Shown here: piece by piece, positions 9,906 through 21,224 of the stretch | How the letters are laid out: each line of letters opens with the position of its first letter | Position numbering within the stretch: position 1 is the stretch's first letter | Source of the DNA: Lenzites betulinus | Lineage: Eukaryota; Basidiomycota; Agaricomycetes; Polyporales; Polyporaceae | Direction: 5' to 3' | Assembly (NCBI GenBank): GCA_022264855.1 | Contig: JABYQU010000017.1 | Coordinates: 62,001-126,000, forward strand | Length of the DNA stretch: 64,000 nt | Notes under the pieces: generated by a model | Databases searched by the model: none | What the model was told of the DNA's origin: nothing | What the model saw: the letters and a program-made list of their open reading frames with translations, nothing else | Translations under genes and position numbers: made by a program

Positions 9906-12278
9906 TCAGGTGCGCCGGTAGCTGCTCGCCGGCTCGGGCTCGCGCGCCGCGCGCGGCGGGGCGGCGTAGTCCCTCGTGCCGCCAGAGCTCCGAGCGGCGG
10001 GCGGCGGCGCGCCGCCGTTGGCGCCGGTGTAGCCGTTCCCAGCGTAGCTGCCAGAAGAGCCGCCGGGGTATGCAGCAGGCGCACCAGAGCCAGACTCGTA
10101 GCGCGCAGACTCGTACGGGGCCCCAGAGCCAGAGCGAGAGGGCGGGCTGTTGGAGCGGCGGCTGCGTCAACATCTGCGGTAAGTCGGGCGGCGTGAGTGC
10201 GCGGAGGGGAAGGTACGGACCGGTAGCGGGCCTCGGCGCTGCCAGAGCGGGCAGGGTAGTCGGCGTAGCGAGCAGCGGGCGGGGAAGCAGGGCGACCGCG
10301 GGTTTCAGCAGCGGGCGGATAGTCACTGAGCAACTAGGATGAGAGGCAGCCCAGCCGGCAAGAAGTCACGAGCACATACCGAGCCGGCGGGCGTTCATAG
10401 TCGTCACGAGCGCGAGGAGGGGGAGCACCAGGCGGAGTCCGAGGTCTGACGGCAGCAGGAGGGTAAGTGCTGTACCTGTCCGCAGCCGGCGGAGCACGCC
10501 TGTCGTAGCGGTCGTAATACTCGCGCGGTGGCGGCGGCGGGTAGCCGCGCGGGTACGCAGCGGGAACAGCCTCGCTTTCAGGATAGTAGCCGCGAGATTC
10601 GTAGCGAGCAGGCGGCGGAGGGGGCGCCCTGAGCCTGTAATCATCGTAGTCCCGAGCAGAACGAACAGCGATCGGGGGCGGCGGGTAGTCCCTCGGGGTC
10701 GGGGAAGGAGGGCGCCCGAAGCGACCGTCCCGCCCAATGGGCGGCGGGGGGTAGTCATAGTAGCGCGGGTCCCGAGGCGGCAGATAGCCAGGGTAGTCAC
10801 GGTAGTACTCGCGAGGAGGCGGAAGATACTCCCTGGGGGGCTGAATACGGTCAATGAGAGGCGCCTCGCTGCCCGGGCGGCGTCTGTGCGATCAGACGAA
10901 GTCGACTCAGTGATGCTATCTGGGAAGGGGCACCAAGGTACGTACCCAGTTGCGAGATGGTTGGGGCATTCTCTAGATAGAAGCAGGAGCGTCAGCGCCC
11001 CAGCGCCAGCGAGAATGAATGGGAGATATCCGACCTGGCCCAATGACCCATCTGGCCGCACTTGAAGCACGCCCCAGGGTCACCGCTGTACTTGGCTGTC
11101 CTGCCGCCACCATGAGAGATCTCGACACGTATCTTGTTTCCCATGAAGTAGCCCTCGTGGTACTTGGCGACGCTCTCCTCCGCAGCCTCGCGGTTGTCGA
11201 ACTCCTGCAAAAAGGGGCGTGATGTTACTTCCAGAACCCCAAAGTACGTCAAGATGTGGCCACTTACGACGAAACCATAGCCCACCCTGTTCGCACGACG
11301 CACAGCCCGCTCCGTAAGCGTGACACTCCGCGATAGCAAAAAGAGACACACGTACTTGAGCTCGATGTTCACAATGTTCCCGATCTTTCCAAAGCAGCTC
11401 TCCAGATCTTCTTTGCGAGTGTGTTCCGGGAGGCCGCCGATGTAGACCTTGTTGGGCTGAGTCACAGGCGAAGGAGCGATGCAAAGTCGTGCGTGCGCGG
11501 CGGGCCCAGGCCAGGAGCGGTGCATGAGAGCAGAAGCCGTCAGCGATCGTGCAACAAGCAAGAGGAGACACCAGCAAGCGGGTAATTGGGAAAAGCAGAA
11601 CGCGAGAGCGACGCTCGAGACAGGGGCGCGCGCAGGGAAACAGTAGACAGCCCCTAGTCCGTGTACAAGCCCCGAACCAGCCCTGTGGAGTCAATGTGCG
11701 CCGCGACGCGAGCAGACCTACGCTGCGCGGGCATTCGCAGACGGTGGTTGCCATGTCACAGGATTCCGCCGTGTCCTGTTTACCGAACGAGCGACATGGC
11801 AAGCTCCGGCCACGGAGTAGAGTAGAGTAGAGAAGAGTAGAGAGCGGGCAGCGCGGACGCGACGTGTCAGCTCAGCTCAGGCAGACGGCGACAGACAGGC
11901 GGGCAAGCAGGGCGACGGGCGAGCCGGAGGGCAACAGCGGGAGGGGAGGAGGAGGAGAGGAGACTACAAACGGCACACAAACACGAGAGACCGAATAAGC
12001 ACCTTGATCAGTTTTTCACCGCGCTGGGCCCCGTCGCTGCGGTTGGTCGCATTGTCAATGCTGCCAGCATTGGAGCCCGGTGCGGGATATTCTGCGGGCT
12101 CTTGGCCGGCGCCGCTGCGGTCGTCGACCGGATGGGTGCCGCCGTTGGTGTCGAGGTCGGCGCCTGCGCCCATGTGTTCACGGGCAGGCTCGACGTCCAT
12201 CGGGGAGGAAGTCCACTTCGGATTGTGCAGATGTTGATGCTCGTCTCCGTCAATGTCAGCGGTGGGGGAGGCAGCCAT
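9906..12278 (-). CDS. SR-type RNA-binding protein: RRM, CCHC zinc knuckle, RDY-rich tail
   Basis: Probable splicing or mRNA-handling factor. Read on the minus strand: exon 1 is 12278-12003, exon 2 is 11456-11356, exon 3 is 11286-11268 (19 nt), and further exons run down to 9906. The RRM shows RNP2 as KVYIGGLP and RNP1 as VGYGFV plus the next exon's EF, followed by GNKIRVEISHGG. A zinc knuckle follows, CFKCGQMGHWA joined to RECPNH (C-x2-C-x4-H-x4-C). The tail is rich in Arg, Asp, Tyr and Pro (REYYRDYPGYLPP, RDYPPPP and similar), then Ser/Gly-rich, ending SSYRRT. Domain order resembles metazoan SRSF7. Intron 1 is 546 nt, about ten times the local norm. One donor near 10.2 kb is weak, so the last exon join is tentative. 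An SR-protein kinase gene lies just upstream on the same strand. Confidence 0.8.
11815..11844. repeat. AGTAG-type short tandem repeat
   Basis: Several imperfect GAGTA units in a row, lying inside the 546-nt first intron of the SR-like gene. This is a low-complexity purine-rich tract on the plus strand. Confidence 0.7.
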
Positions 12279-13451
12279 GTACTCGATAGAGTGGCGATGA
12301 TGACGAGTAGAGCGCAAGGAGGACCACACGCGCGTCCTGCCCTGTCCCCTCTCGCAAATTTCCGTAACGGGCGTCCGTGCACCCCGGCGTCTCCAATTGT
12401 TTCGCGGCGCCTACAACGTACAAACGCCCGCTCGAGACACACACAAAACGCCCGTTCGCAACGCACACAAAACGCCGGTAGGGAAGCAGCATGATCGATT
12501 TAGGTGCAGGCTCTAGCGTATGTACAGATGTGCCAAAGACGGAGAATGGGCATAGCTACAGCGCGAAAGCGATCGGGGACTCAGACCGCGCTGCGCGCAC
12601 CGTGGCGTCGCAGCGCGTCTACTAAATGAGCAAGGTAAGCAATATGGGATAGATAGCTGTACGCTGGCCGGGGCAGGGGACGGCATGGAGGGAGGCCCTG
12701 TAGAGGGCGATGCGGGAGGGTGGGCGAGGAGGGCGGCGGCATGGAGGGGGCGCGGAGGGGGAGGAGGGGGAGGAGGAAGGCATGATTAGGCGGAGATGGC
12801 GCTTGGGGTACGTACGCGGGTAACGGGATAGAAGATGTGGTGGGCGAGCAGATGCAGTCTAGCGTCTAGGAGGATTGCAGGTGGAAGCGAGGGAGGCGGG
12901 GTCGAAATGGCGGATTCCGGGATGAAGGGAGGAGGCGTGCCGGCCATAAGCTAGTGAAAGGTCCAAACGAGAGCACGCGAATGCGGGGGCGGATGATACA
13001 ACATGGGTGAGGGAGGCGGAAAGGGGGATGCAGAGGGAACGAGGCGGGAAGAAGCACGCATGATTGCACAACAACAGGGAATGAAAGCGCCGAGGAAGAA
13101 GCGGCCAGGAGGGGGAAAGGAACAACAGCGGACCCAAACAACAAGCCCAAATGGCTAGGAGACGAAGATGAAAACCGGCACACGCAGCATAAAAATAGTG
13201 GTGTTGAGAAGGAAAGAGGAAAGGGGGAAGGTGGGGAGGAGTGCGAAGAGCAAGCTCGGCGACGCGCGTCACGCCATATCCCGAAATCCGCGCAATCGCT
13301 CGTCACAGCCGCCCAGTCGAGCGGACGCCCATGCCAGAAGACATAAGTACCGAGGGCCTTGTTGATGCGCGATGCACCAAACTTGCGCCCTTGGGCCCTC
13401 AGGACGGCGGCAGGAACAGGCGGGGACCTGGGCAGAGTGCGTGGCCGGCGC
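12279..13451. other. Intergenic region with G-rich tract
   Basis: The SR-like gene promoter and the SRPK 3' flank share this stretch. No gene is supported. Between about 12711 and 12780 the plus strand has many runs of three to five G, which could fold as G-quadruplexes. Long frames on the minus strand are low-complexity Leu/Pro/Ser and have no motif. Confidence 0.5.
12711..12780 (+). other. G-rich tract with G-quadruplex potential
   Basis: More than four G-runs of at least three bases, separated by short loops, fit the usual G-quadruplex pattern. It lies about 430-500 bp upstream of the SR-like gene's ATG. For that gene the G-rich strand is the template. Folding is a prediction only. Confidence 0.55.
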
Positions 13452-16375
13452 TCACCAGCCCCACAAGGCCTCGCTGAGCGGGTCGACCTCGAGCCACGGG
13501 TGGTCGACCATGTCCCGCGCCTGCGCACGGGCGCGGTGGTCGATGACAAGCATGGGCTCCAGGAACGCGCAGAGCTTCTGGCCGTCCTCCTCCGACCAGC
13601 CGTACTTCTCGACCATGACGCGCCGCAGCGGCCACGGCTTCAAGTTCCGGATGTATCGCAGCGCGCCTGTTGATAACATTGGTGGGTTGTCGAGAATGCG
13701 GTGAGGGCGAGCATGTCACAAATCAAAGGAAAAGGCATAGTCAGTAACTGTCATCTCATCACAGAACGCCACAAGAACGGAGGGCCCGCAGACGAAACAT
13801 AGCAGCGCAGGGCGAGCCTCGGTAGGCCAGGCAGGACGCTTCGGGCTCGGTATCACTGCACCAATCCCAGCCCTCACCGATGCGGTTGCACCGGCGCACC
13901 CCCAACGCGGGTGGCAGGGCTCGCCTGCGCGTCACTTCCGACGAGGTACCCCAATTAGGTATGGAAGGATAGGAAGGGGCGCAGTATCACAGCGCCCCAG
14001 AACCCCGGTCCCGGTTACGAAGCGCATATATAAGGGCCAGCCCTCCCCCAACCCGTCCTTTTGTCCCTTGAACAAGAGATGCGACGCTTACCTGTGCTGT
14101 CGAACAGTTCTCTGCTGAACCGCCCACCGTTCTTCGTCTCACCGAACTCGCCAAGGAGCTCAATGATCTGCGCGATGTGGTCGTCGTCCTTGCCGAACAG
14201 GTCGCCCTGTCCTTGTGGGTCGAAGAGGTACTCCGCGGTGAGTAGCTCGAACAGGACACACGCCACGGACCAGATGTCCGCCGTTGCGCCCCAGTCCGTG
14301 CGACCGACGATCGCCTCTGGTGCACGATACTGGCGCGTCTGGATGTCTTCGGTGTAGTGCTTCTTCGTGGGTGTGGCGTTCCCGAGGTCGGCGATCTTGA
14401 TGGAGATAGGTAATGGTGGAGGAAGAGGTGCGGCAACTGCAGAATCGGCGTCCGCAGGACCCGAGGGAGAGGCGCTTGGCGAGTGAGGATGTTGCGAGCA
14501 AGTGGAAGCGGAGCGTTGGGGAGTGAGGTTCTGAGGCGCGGTTTGGGAAAGTAGCGAAGGTCCGACCGCAGGCCGAGGGTGAAGCGGTGTGGGCTTGAAG
14601 TCGGGCTGGTCGCTGGTCTCGGAGGTGATGTCACCGCAGGTGCAGGTGCAAAGCTCGACAGCTTTGCCCTTGCCCTTCACAGCGTCGTTGAGCGCGAGCT
14701 TGCTCATGTCCGTCGTCAAGCTGTTGACGGACGTCGACGGTGTATCGTGATTCAGCGACGTCGCTAAGCTAGACGACACCAGGACTGAGTCGTAGCCTGA
14801 GGCAGAGCCAGAGCTTCCGCTTCCGCTCGATTCGTCGGACGTGTCCGGCGTCGACGACTGGAAATGGCTGTGTGACAGCGCCAGCTTACTCGTGCTCTTC
14901 CTCCGAATCGAGGTCATGCCATTCAAGGAGGTGGACGCGAGCGCTGCGTGGGCGCTCTGTGCTGAAGCAACCCGAGAGATGTAGCTCAGGCGTGCGGGGG
15001 AGTTGGGACAGCTGAACGAGGAAGGACTGGGGAGGGGTTGGGAGTCGAAGATCTGCACCTGCCGCTCGCGGCCACTCCTCCGTTGAGGGATGGAGACGCG
15101 CGCGACCTGCTTCGGAGGCACAGCAACCTTTCGACTGGTAGGTGAAGGCGAGCGCGAAAGCTCAGCCTTGATATGTGCCTCGACATCGGGGATCGATATG
15201 ACTGTCGCGAACGGATCAATGTCGTGTCTTTGGCCATGATTAATTTGACAACTCACGGATATTCTCGGGCTTGATATCAGTGTGCACAAGATCACACTCG
15301 TCATGCAAATATTGCAGGCCAAGGAGCATTTGCTTGGCGATGACGCGCACAAGGTCAACGGCTACACCAGTCTTCTTGTGGCGCTCGATAAGAGCGAGGA
15401 GGTTCTCGCCCAACGGTTCGAACACTAGGCAGATGTGGCTGTCGTCGAGGACGTTGTGCTCGAAATGGTCGAGGAACGAGACAATATGACTGCGTCCCGG
15501 GTGCGCGGGGTTCACGTCCATGACTTGACGCAAAAGCTTGATCTCGTCTCGTGCAGTCTCAGCATAACGGCCAGCGGACTTGACGACCTTTAGAGCTGAG
15601 TGACGGTTGTTGCTGTAGGCATGTGTGAGTGTATGTTCTACACATTTGAGCAGAGTGACAATGTATGTGGAATCCTAACTCGACTTCAAATTACTACGTC
15701 CATAAGGCAGGTGCCACGCCATATAGCCACATTGATCATGCAGCGGAGGCATTTCCCGCGCCCGGCTTCTTCGAACACTTCCGGTGCCATACAAACCACG
15801 GTGGGAAGACGCGGGAAGTGCTTACGTTGGTGACGCTAGCGAACATGACAGAGAGCGTATATTGGCACATGCAGGCAAAAGACAGTTGTGGCGAGCGGCC
15901 GTTACATGTGGCGAGTCCAAAGCGTCCATTGCAAAACAGGCGAGCACGGGGATATTCGCAGGAGGCCCTTCAGGCCGAAGCACGACGAGGAAACGAGGCA
16001 GAGAAATAGGATAGATATGCGAAGGAAATGGGTACGCACTGGTTGTCCTTGACGAGCCAGACGGTCGAGAAGTGGCCCCATCTGAAAGTCGTGTGATTGA
16101 GTACGGCGGTTCATGTAAGAGCCACCGCGCGAAGTAGCGGGGTAACTTGCGTTGGGTGGCACGAGGAGCTAGACGAGGACGTACCCGAGCTTCCTGGTGA
16201 CGAGGTATCTGCCGTCCTTGAAGGAGTCGTTTATCTTGACCTGGAGATAGCCACCAGAGTTGTAGTCTGCAGGTGCCTCTTCGTCCTTGGAGGAGGGGTC
16301 TGGGACGGGGACGATCTTGGGACCGGAGGGGGTAACGATGTATTGGTATTTCGCGAGGGGCTGCTTCGGAGCCAT
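13452..16375 (-). CDS. SRPK: SR-protein kinase, SRPK/Dsk1/Sky1 type
   Basis: A serine kinase that phosphorylates RS/SR splicing factors and helps their nuclear import. It starts at MAPKQPLAKYQY (16375) and ends at 13452. The split kinase domain is typical. The N-lobe has NDSFKDGRYLVTRKLG joined to GWGHFSTVWLVKDN (glycine loop), HSALKVVKSAGRYAE (catalytic Lys) and HIVSFLDHF. The catalytic loop HTDIKPENIL is completed by ISIPDVEAHI. A spacer of about 290 residues rich in Ser, Thr and Pro follows. The C-lobe then gives KIADLGNA, HYTEDIQTRQYRAPE, DIWSVACVLFEL and LFDPQG. DLG in place of DFG is normal for SRPKs. The last exon (13666-13452) carries YIRNLKPW and DHPWL. Intron 2 (15613-16039, 427 nt) is unusually long. 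The likely substrate class is encoded by its downstream neighbour. Confidence 0.92.
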
Positions 16376-18590
16376 GTACGGAGGAGATGAAGGGGGGAGG
16401 AGAGAGGGTGAGGCCAAGGTGGCAGGGCCGAGATATCAACTGGGACGGACGCGAGCCAGTCCGCGACCTCCTTACGTCAGCTCCTCGATGCGGCCTCTTC
16501 GATCCCGGATCTCTTATCGCGCTCTTTCCCACCAATCACCGCCCTCCGATTAGCGTGAGAACCGTTCTCCCCCGTCCTCTTTGGGCCTGTTACGTAGCGT
16601 GGCTCGCCCGATTCGATCTGCTCGTCCCATCGCCTCCCCGTTATCGCGTCGACGCGCCGAGTCTTTCCGGCCTAGGCGCGCGCGGACTCTCGACATCGAC
16701 GTCGAGTTCGAGCTCTCTGTCTTCTTCGTTCTCTGCCATATCCTCGCCGCCCTCACACTTGCTCACGTTGGCACCGCCGGTCGCGAACTCGCCGAACTCG
16801 CTGATCGTTGTTGGCAGCTTGGCTGCAGTTTTCCTCATACTCGATCGTTCCGAATCCGCCGACGATGCTCAAAACATTTTGCCACTGCGGGCCCGCCCCC
16901 AACGCCCGGCGGACGATTGGCCCGCAGTCCGTACTTTCGACGGGGCGATTCAATTTTGATGCCGCCGGCCCCAGCTAGCCCCAGCCATGACAAAGCAACA
17001 AGCGTCGTGAATGGTAGAACCACCGATGGTACGCTGCGGGAATTCACGATGGGGACGGTATCGATGTTCCGAAGTGGCGAAACGGCGGGAATAGCCTTTC
17101 GGCGACGGCGCATCGATTGACCAGCCCTCTAGGTGGGCCCACTCTCGTAGTCTTACAAATACTCATACGATCAGGATATCGATGCTGAGAAGGTCTCCTG
17201 TGTGGACTTCTGCGCGTATACAGATATCCGGACACGGTCCACAGATCCAGAGGAAATAACTCAAAGTTGAGTAGATGTGTACTTCCGTCCACCTCGAATC
17301 AGACAAGCTTCTACTCCCAAGTTCCCAAACGAACTATATCGTCGTGCCGTTTGGCCAGCCAGGATCAAGCCTGCTATGATCCGCCTTTCGCTCCCTTCTT
17401 TAAGGTAGGTTTCGACGAATGTTCTTGAACGTATTGCCATCCGAAGATGCAACGCTGTAATTGGGTACCGAATAACGATGAATGCACGCATCAACTTCGT
17501 CCGACAGGCAGATCTTACGATTGGTGAACACTACGCCTGCCTTTACGGGATATATTCACAATGGCAGGGTTTGCGAAGCTCCTCCACTGCGCGCGCTCCG
17601 CCATACTTCTCAGAAGTCGGAGAAGCGGGTCATCCCAACCAAACGGTCAGCTGTCCACCCGCGATGCCACGGTGTGGTCAGTTGGTCCCGCTTGAGCGTG
17701 CGGCTCTTGTAACCGTACTTCTTGTGTCGCCAGCAAATACCCCGAAACTACTTATCCTCCCACATCTCGGCTGGGCCTCCATGCATGGACCGCATCGAGA
17801 GCTATGAGAGACCTCGAGAAGACTTCGCGCACACCTGGTCCAAGCCCCGTCCGCTATCGAACGCTCCATCGATGTATCGCGCGTACGTGGCGGGTCTCCA
17901 AAGCTACGTCGGCCGTGTGCCATGTTATTGCATACTTGCACAAGAGCACTTACAGAACGTTGTAACGCAAAGGGCCCAGGTGTGGTAGTCAATCTTGACA
18001 CCAGTAGACAGGCAATTGTTATGGCTTCGATTATCTGCCTGATTCATACTGCAATACCTCAGCTAGGATCACTTCGAAATGAACAGCAACGTTCGTCGAA
18101 GTATACATGCTGCTGCTGCCAATACTTGCTGCAGTACTGCACCGTGGAGTGACGTGAATGGCAGTGCTGGTCCAGGGAGTCGGGGCAAAATCACAAGCCC
18201 AGCTGCTGATTGTTGCTATAATTGGCATATGGTACCTGCCGAGAACATGATGCATGCCGCCCAGGACATGACGATTTCACCGCCGGCTCCGAGTCCTCCA
18301 GCTTTATGTTTGACCGTTCCGCTCTCTTAAATATTGGCCAGCCCAAGGATTCACGACAGACGATGTGGCGGCACTGAGAGATATATTTTTGGACAAGGTA
18401 GCAACCGAACATCAGTGCTTTATCATCGGATTGCTCACGCCGTACCAGGCCGAACCTCCTTCGACATATGCTAAGTAGCCCGATCCCGATCAAGAGTTAT
18501 CTTGTCTCCGTACACCCACCATCGTCATTTCCAGCATCTCCGTACAGCCCACCTAGCATCTGTTAACCTCCAGCTTGAGGTCTTTTCGGG
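16376..18590. other. Long intergenic region
   Basis: Between the divergent starts of SRPK and the STE20-type kinase. I found no motif, splice-consistent gene or RNA gene. Frames up to 179 codons at 16.4-17.1 kb look like chance frames in GC-rich leader DNA. A CCAAT box is at 16532-16536, about 157 bp upstream of the SRPK ATG. An unrecognised non-coding RNA or orphan gene cannot be ruled out. Confidence 0.4.
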
Positions 18591-20612
18591 ATGAATGTCG
18601 TCGCTGAGCATCTCAGCAAAAAGTTCATTGGCGCCGTTGAGGACGAGTGGCAGCTATATAGGCACGTCCCCCTCGCGAACCACAACATGTTCTGTCTAAC
18701 ACCCAACCCAGTAATAACTCCTCCGACTACACCGTTGGGCTTCCTATCGGCTTCGGTGCTTCCTCGATCGTCTACGCCGCGACGTACCAGCCTGCAGATG
18801 GCGGAGCCATAATACCCTGCGCGCTGAAAGTCCTCGATCTCGACCGCCTTCCGCCTAGTGCCCTTCGACTCCTACAAAATGAAACACAGCTCATGTCGCT
18901 CTCAAAACACCCAAACGTCCTTCGCGTTCGAGGAACCTGGGTCGACGGCCACAAGCTGTACATCGCTATGCGGCTCATGAACGCGGGGAGTGTGGCTGAC
19001 GTTATGCGGTACGCATGGACGGGCGGGCTCGAGGAGGACGTTATCCGCTGCATACTCAGGCAGACGTTGGAAGGTCTGAAGTGAGTGCACGCGCTTCTCC
19101 ACGCGCTCCGTGTGAGACCGACTTGACAAACCCATCTTAACCACCAACAGTTACTTGCACATAAATGGTCTCATGCACCGAGACGTCAAGGCGGCAAACC
19201 TCCTCATTGACGACGACGGCACGGTGCTGTTAGGCGACCTCGGTGTGGCTGCCTTTCTGTGGGACCACGAGGAGTCTCCCGCTTCGCAAGCCCACAAGCC
19301 ACGCACCATCAACTTCATGACACCACACGCGGCATCCCACACACGCGCTCAGGCGACGTCCCCGATCTTCCGCCCCTCGGTCCTCGGCAAGCGCAAGTCG
19401 TTCGTCGGGACACCATGCTGGATGGCCCCCGAGATCATCAACGGGAAGCAGTACGACGCCTCCGCCGACATCTGGTCGTTCGGCATCACCGCGCTCGAGC
19501 TCGCGCAGGGCCGCGCGCCGCGCTCGCGCATGGACCCGCACAAGGTGCTCGTAATGACCGTCACGGACGGGCCGCCGACGCTCGAGCGCAACGCGGGCCC
19601 GCACCGCTACTCGAGCGCGTTCGCAGACGTCGTCGCCATGTGCCTGCAAAAAGACCCCGCGCGGCGGCCGACTGCGGGCGACCTCCTCCAGACGCCCTTC
19701 TTCAAGAACGCGCGGAAGCCGAGCTATCTGTGCAGTGCCATCCTGAAGGGGCTTCCGCCGCTCACGCACCGTCAGGAGCGCCGCAAACAGCCGTCGATTC
19801 TGACGCATGCGACGATCGACAGCTGGGACTTTTCGTCGAGCTTGCCATCATCGCCGACGACCTCGGTCTACAGCCGGCTGCACAGACCGAAGAGTGGAGT
19901 TCCGCCCGGGAGCGTGTTTGACATCGAGCTAGACGGGAACGCTGTTGCTGGGCCCTCTGCGGATCCTAGTGGCGGAGACGAACTAGACGACGAGCAAGCA
20001 GACCTCGATGGACGCAGTCAGGCAGAGGCGTATGTCATGCGCATTCGAGAACGGAACGCACCCTCGAGAAGCGGTGGCCATGCGCGGAGCCGCTCTGCAT
20101 CAAGCCAATCCCAATCAGTGCCCATGTCTCGACACCACACGATTGAGTCAATAAAGGAAGTCGTCGTACCCCCGTCGGTTGAAGGCGAGTCTGATCACGG
20201 CGTCGAGCCCGAGCCCGAGGTCGAGGGGATCCCTGTTGTTGGCTCGCCGAAGAGCACAGAGCTGGCGACGCTGCATGTTCCCCTCGCCGTGCAGCCATCG
20301 ACATCTCCCTCGGGATCATCGCGGTCCTCCGTATCGGCAGAATCATCGTCTAGTTCGCCGGGGCCTTCCACCCCTCCCTCGTCGTTCGTAGGCACCGCAA
20401 AGGCGCAGCCTGTGCGACTCTGGAAGAAGCTTGCGGGGAAGTTCGACTTGGACTCTACGAAGGACCAGAAAGAGTCTCCCACTCTGGTGCCGCCACAACC
20501 GCCGTCACTGACGCTGAAGAAGGCGTTCGGCAGCGTCCTATCCCGCACCGGGAGTCGCACCGTATCCAGTGCGTGCATAGCGTCTGTTTCATCATTGGAA
20601 TCCGTGGGCTGA
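18591..20612 (+). CDS. STE20-type serine/threonine kinase (FRAY/OSR1-like)
   Basis: Three exons, 18591-18661, 18712-19080 and 19151-20612, give 633 residues. The kinase domain begins with SNNSSDYTVGLPIGFGASS (glycine loop) and CALKVLDLD (catalytic Lys). It continues with LSKHPNVLRVRGTWV, the loop HRDVKAANLL, GDLGVAAFL and, after an insertion of about 40 residues, SFVGTPCWMAPEI. Then come DIWSFGITALELAQGRAP and CLQKDPARRPTA. These are STE20/germinal-centre kinase features close to OSR1/SPAK/Fray. The usual DFG is DLG here. The tail of about 300 residues is Ser/Pro-rich, with no CCT domain that I can see. Intron 1 uses a GC donor (18662-18663), the only choice that restores frame. The last few codons may be spliced differently, since GT and AG signals lie just before the stop. 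Confidence 0.85.
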
Positions 20613-21224
20613 TATGATGCAGATCCCCATTCGACACAGTCATGAAACGCTAGCATCCGGCCTCGTCCGACTCGGACTCACCTCTCAAACCTGTGTAATC
20701 GGGTTTGAGCTGCTTTATTTGACCTCCTGGTCTGCCTCGCGCCTGTCATCATCCGGACTTGTACCCATGTCGCACGTCGCTGAGCTATGTACTGTAGGTA
20801 ATTACTTGTATCCATAGGTTTCCTGTAAGTAGTATGTACTACGTCAGTGCGATTTATTATCCGCGCAGCTTAAACGTATCAGGCTCTTCGCACGATAATT
20901 AAAGAGCTCATATCCGCCTCCGACAGCTTCGGTGTGCCTTGCGCCTGCCCCGCAGTTACTCTGCGGTTCTTCCGGTGCCGTTTATGACGTTGAATGAACA
21001 GCTTTGAGGACAAGTACGGGTCCTGGACTGTTCGTGGCGTAGGTTCGCGCAGCCTCGCCTCAACGCGTCGCGTGTCTGAGCGTGGGCTGCTGTGCGCGCG
21101 CGTCTGGCAATGGCCGCATGTGACGTCGAGCCACGTGGGGTCGGGCGCGGTTGATGTCCCTCGGACTCGGATGCATCCTAGCTTGCGCACCCACCCTCAC
21201 CTAGCTTCCTCCCGTCCCCCCACA
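20613..21224. other. Intergenic region
   Basis: Between two plus-strand genes. I see no gene or repeat; it should hold the kinase 3' UTR and the RhoGAP promoter. Confidence 0.5.

Noticed and set aside
9698..10333. 211-codon minus-strand frame as an independent gene
   Set aside because: Its first part (DYPPAAETRGRPASPPAARY) belongs to the SR-like gene. Beyond about 10.2 kb the better frame is another one (RSNSPPSRSGSGAPYESARY), reached by a splice.
10366..11070. 234-codon minus-strand frame
   Set aside because: It is in a different frame from the RDY-rich tail of the SR-like protein, which has the repeated Tyr/Asp/Pro pattern expected.
16387..17120. Frames of 179-190 codons on the plus strand
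   Set aside because: No motif, no homologous look and no splice-consistent extension. They lie in the GC-rich leader region upstream of SRPK.
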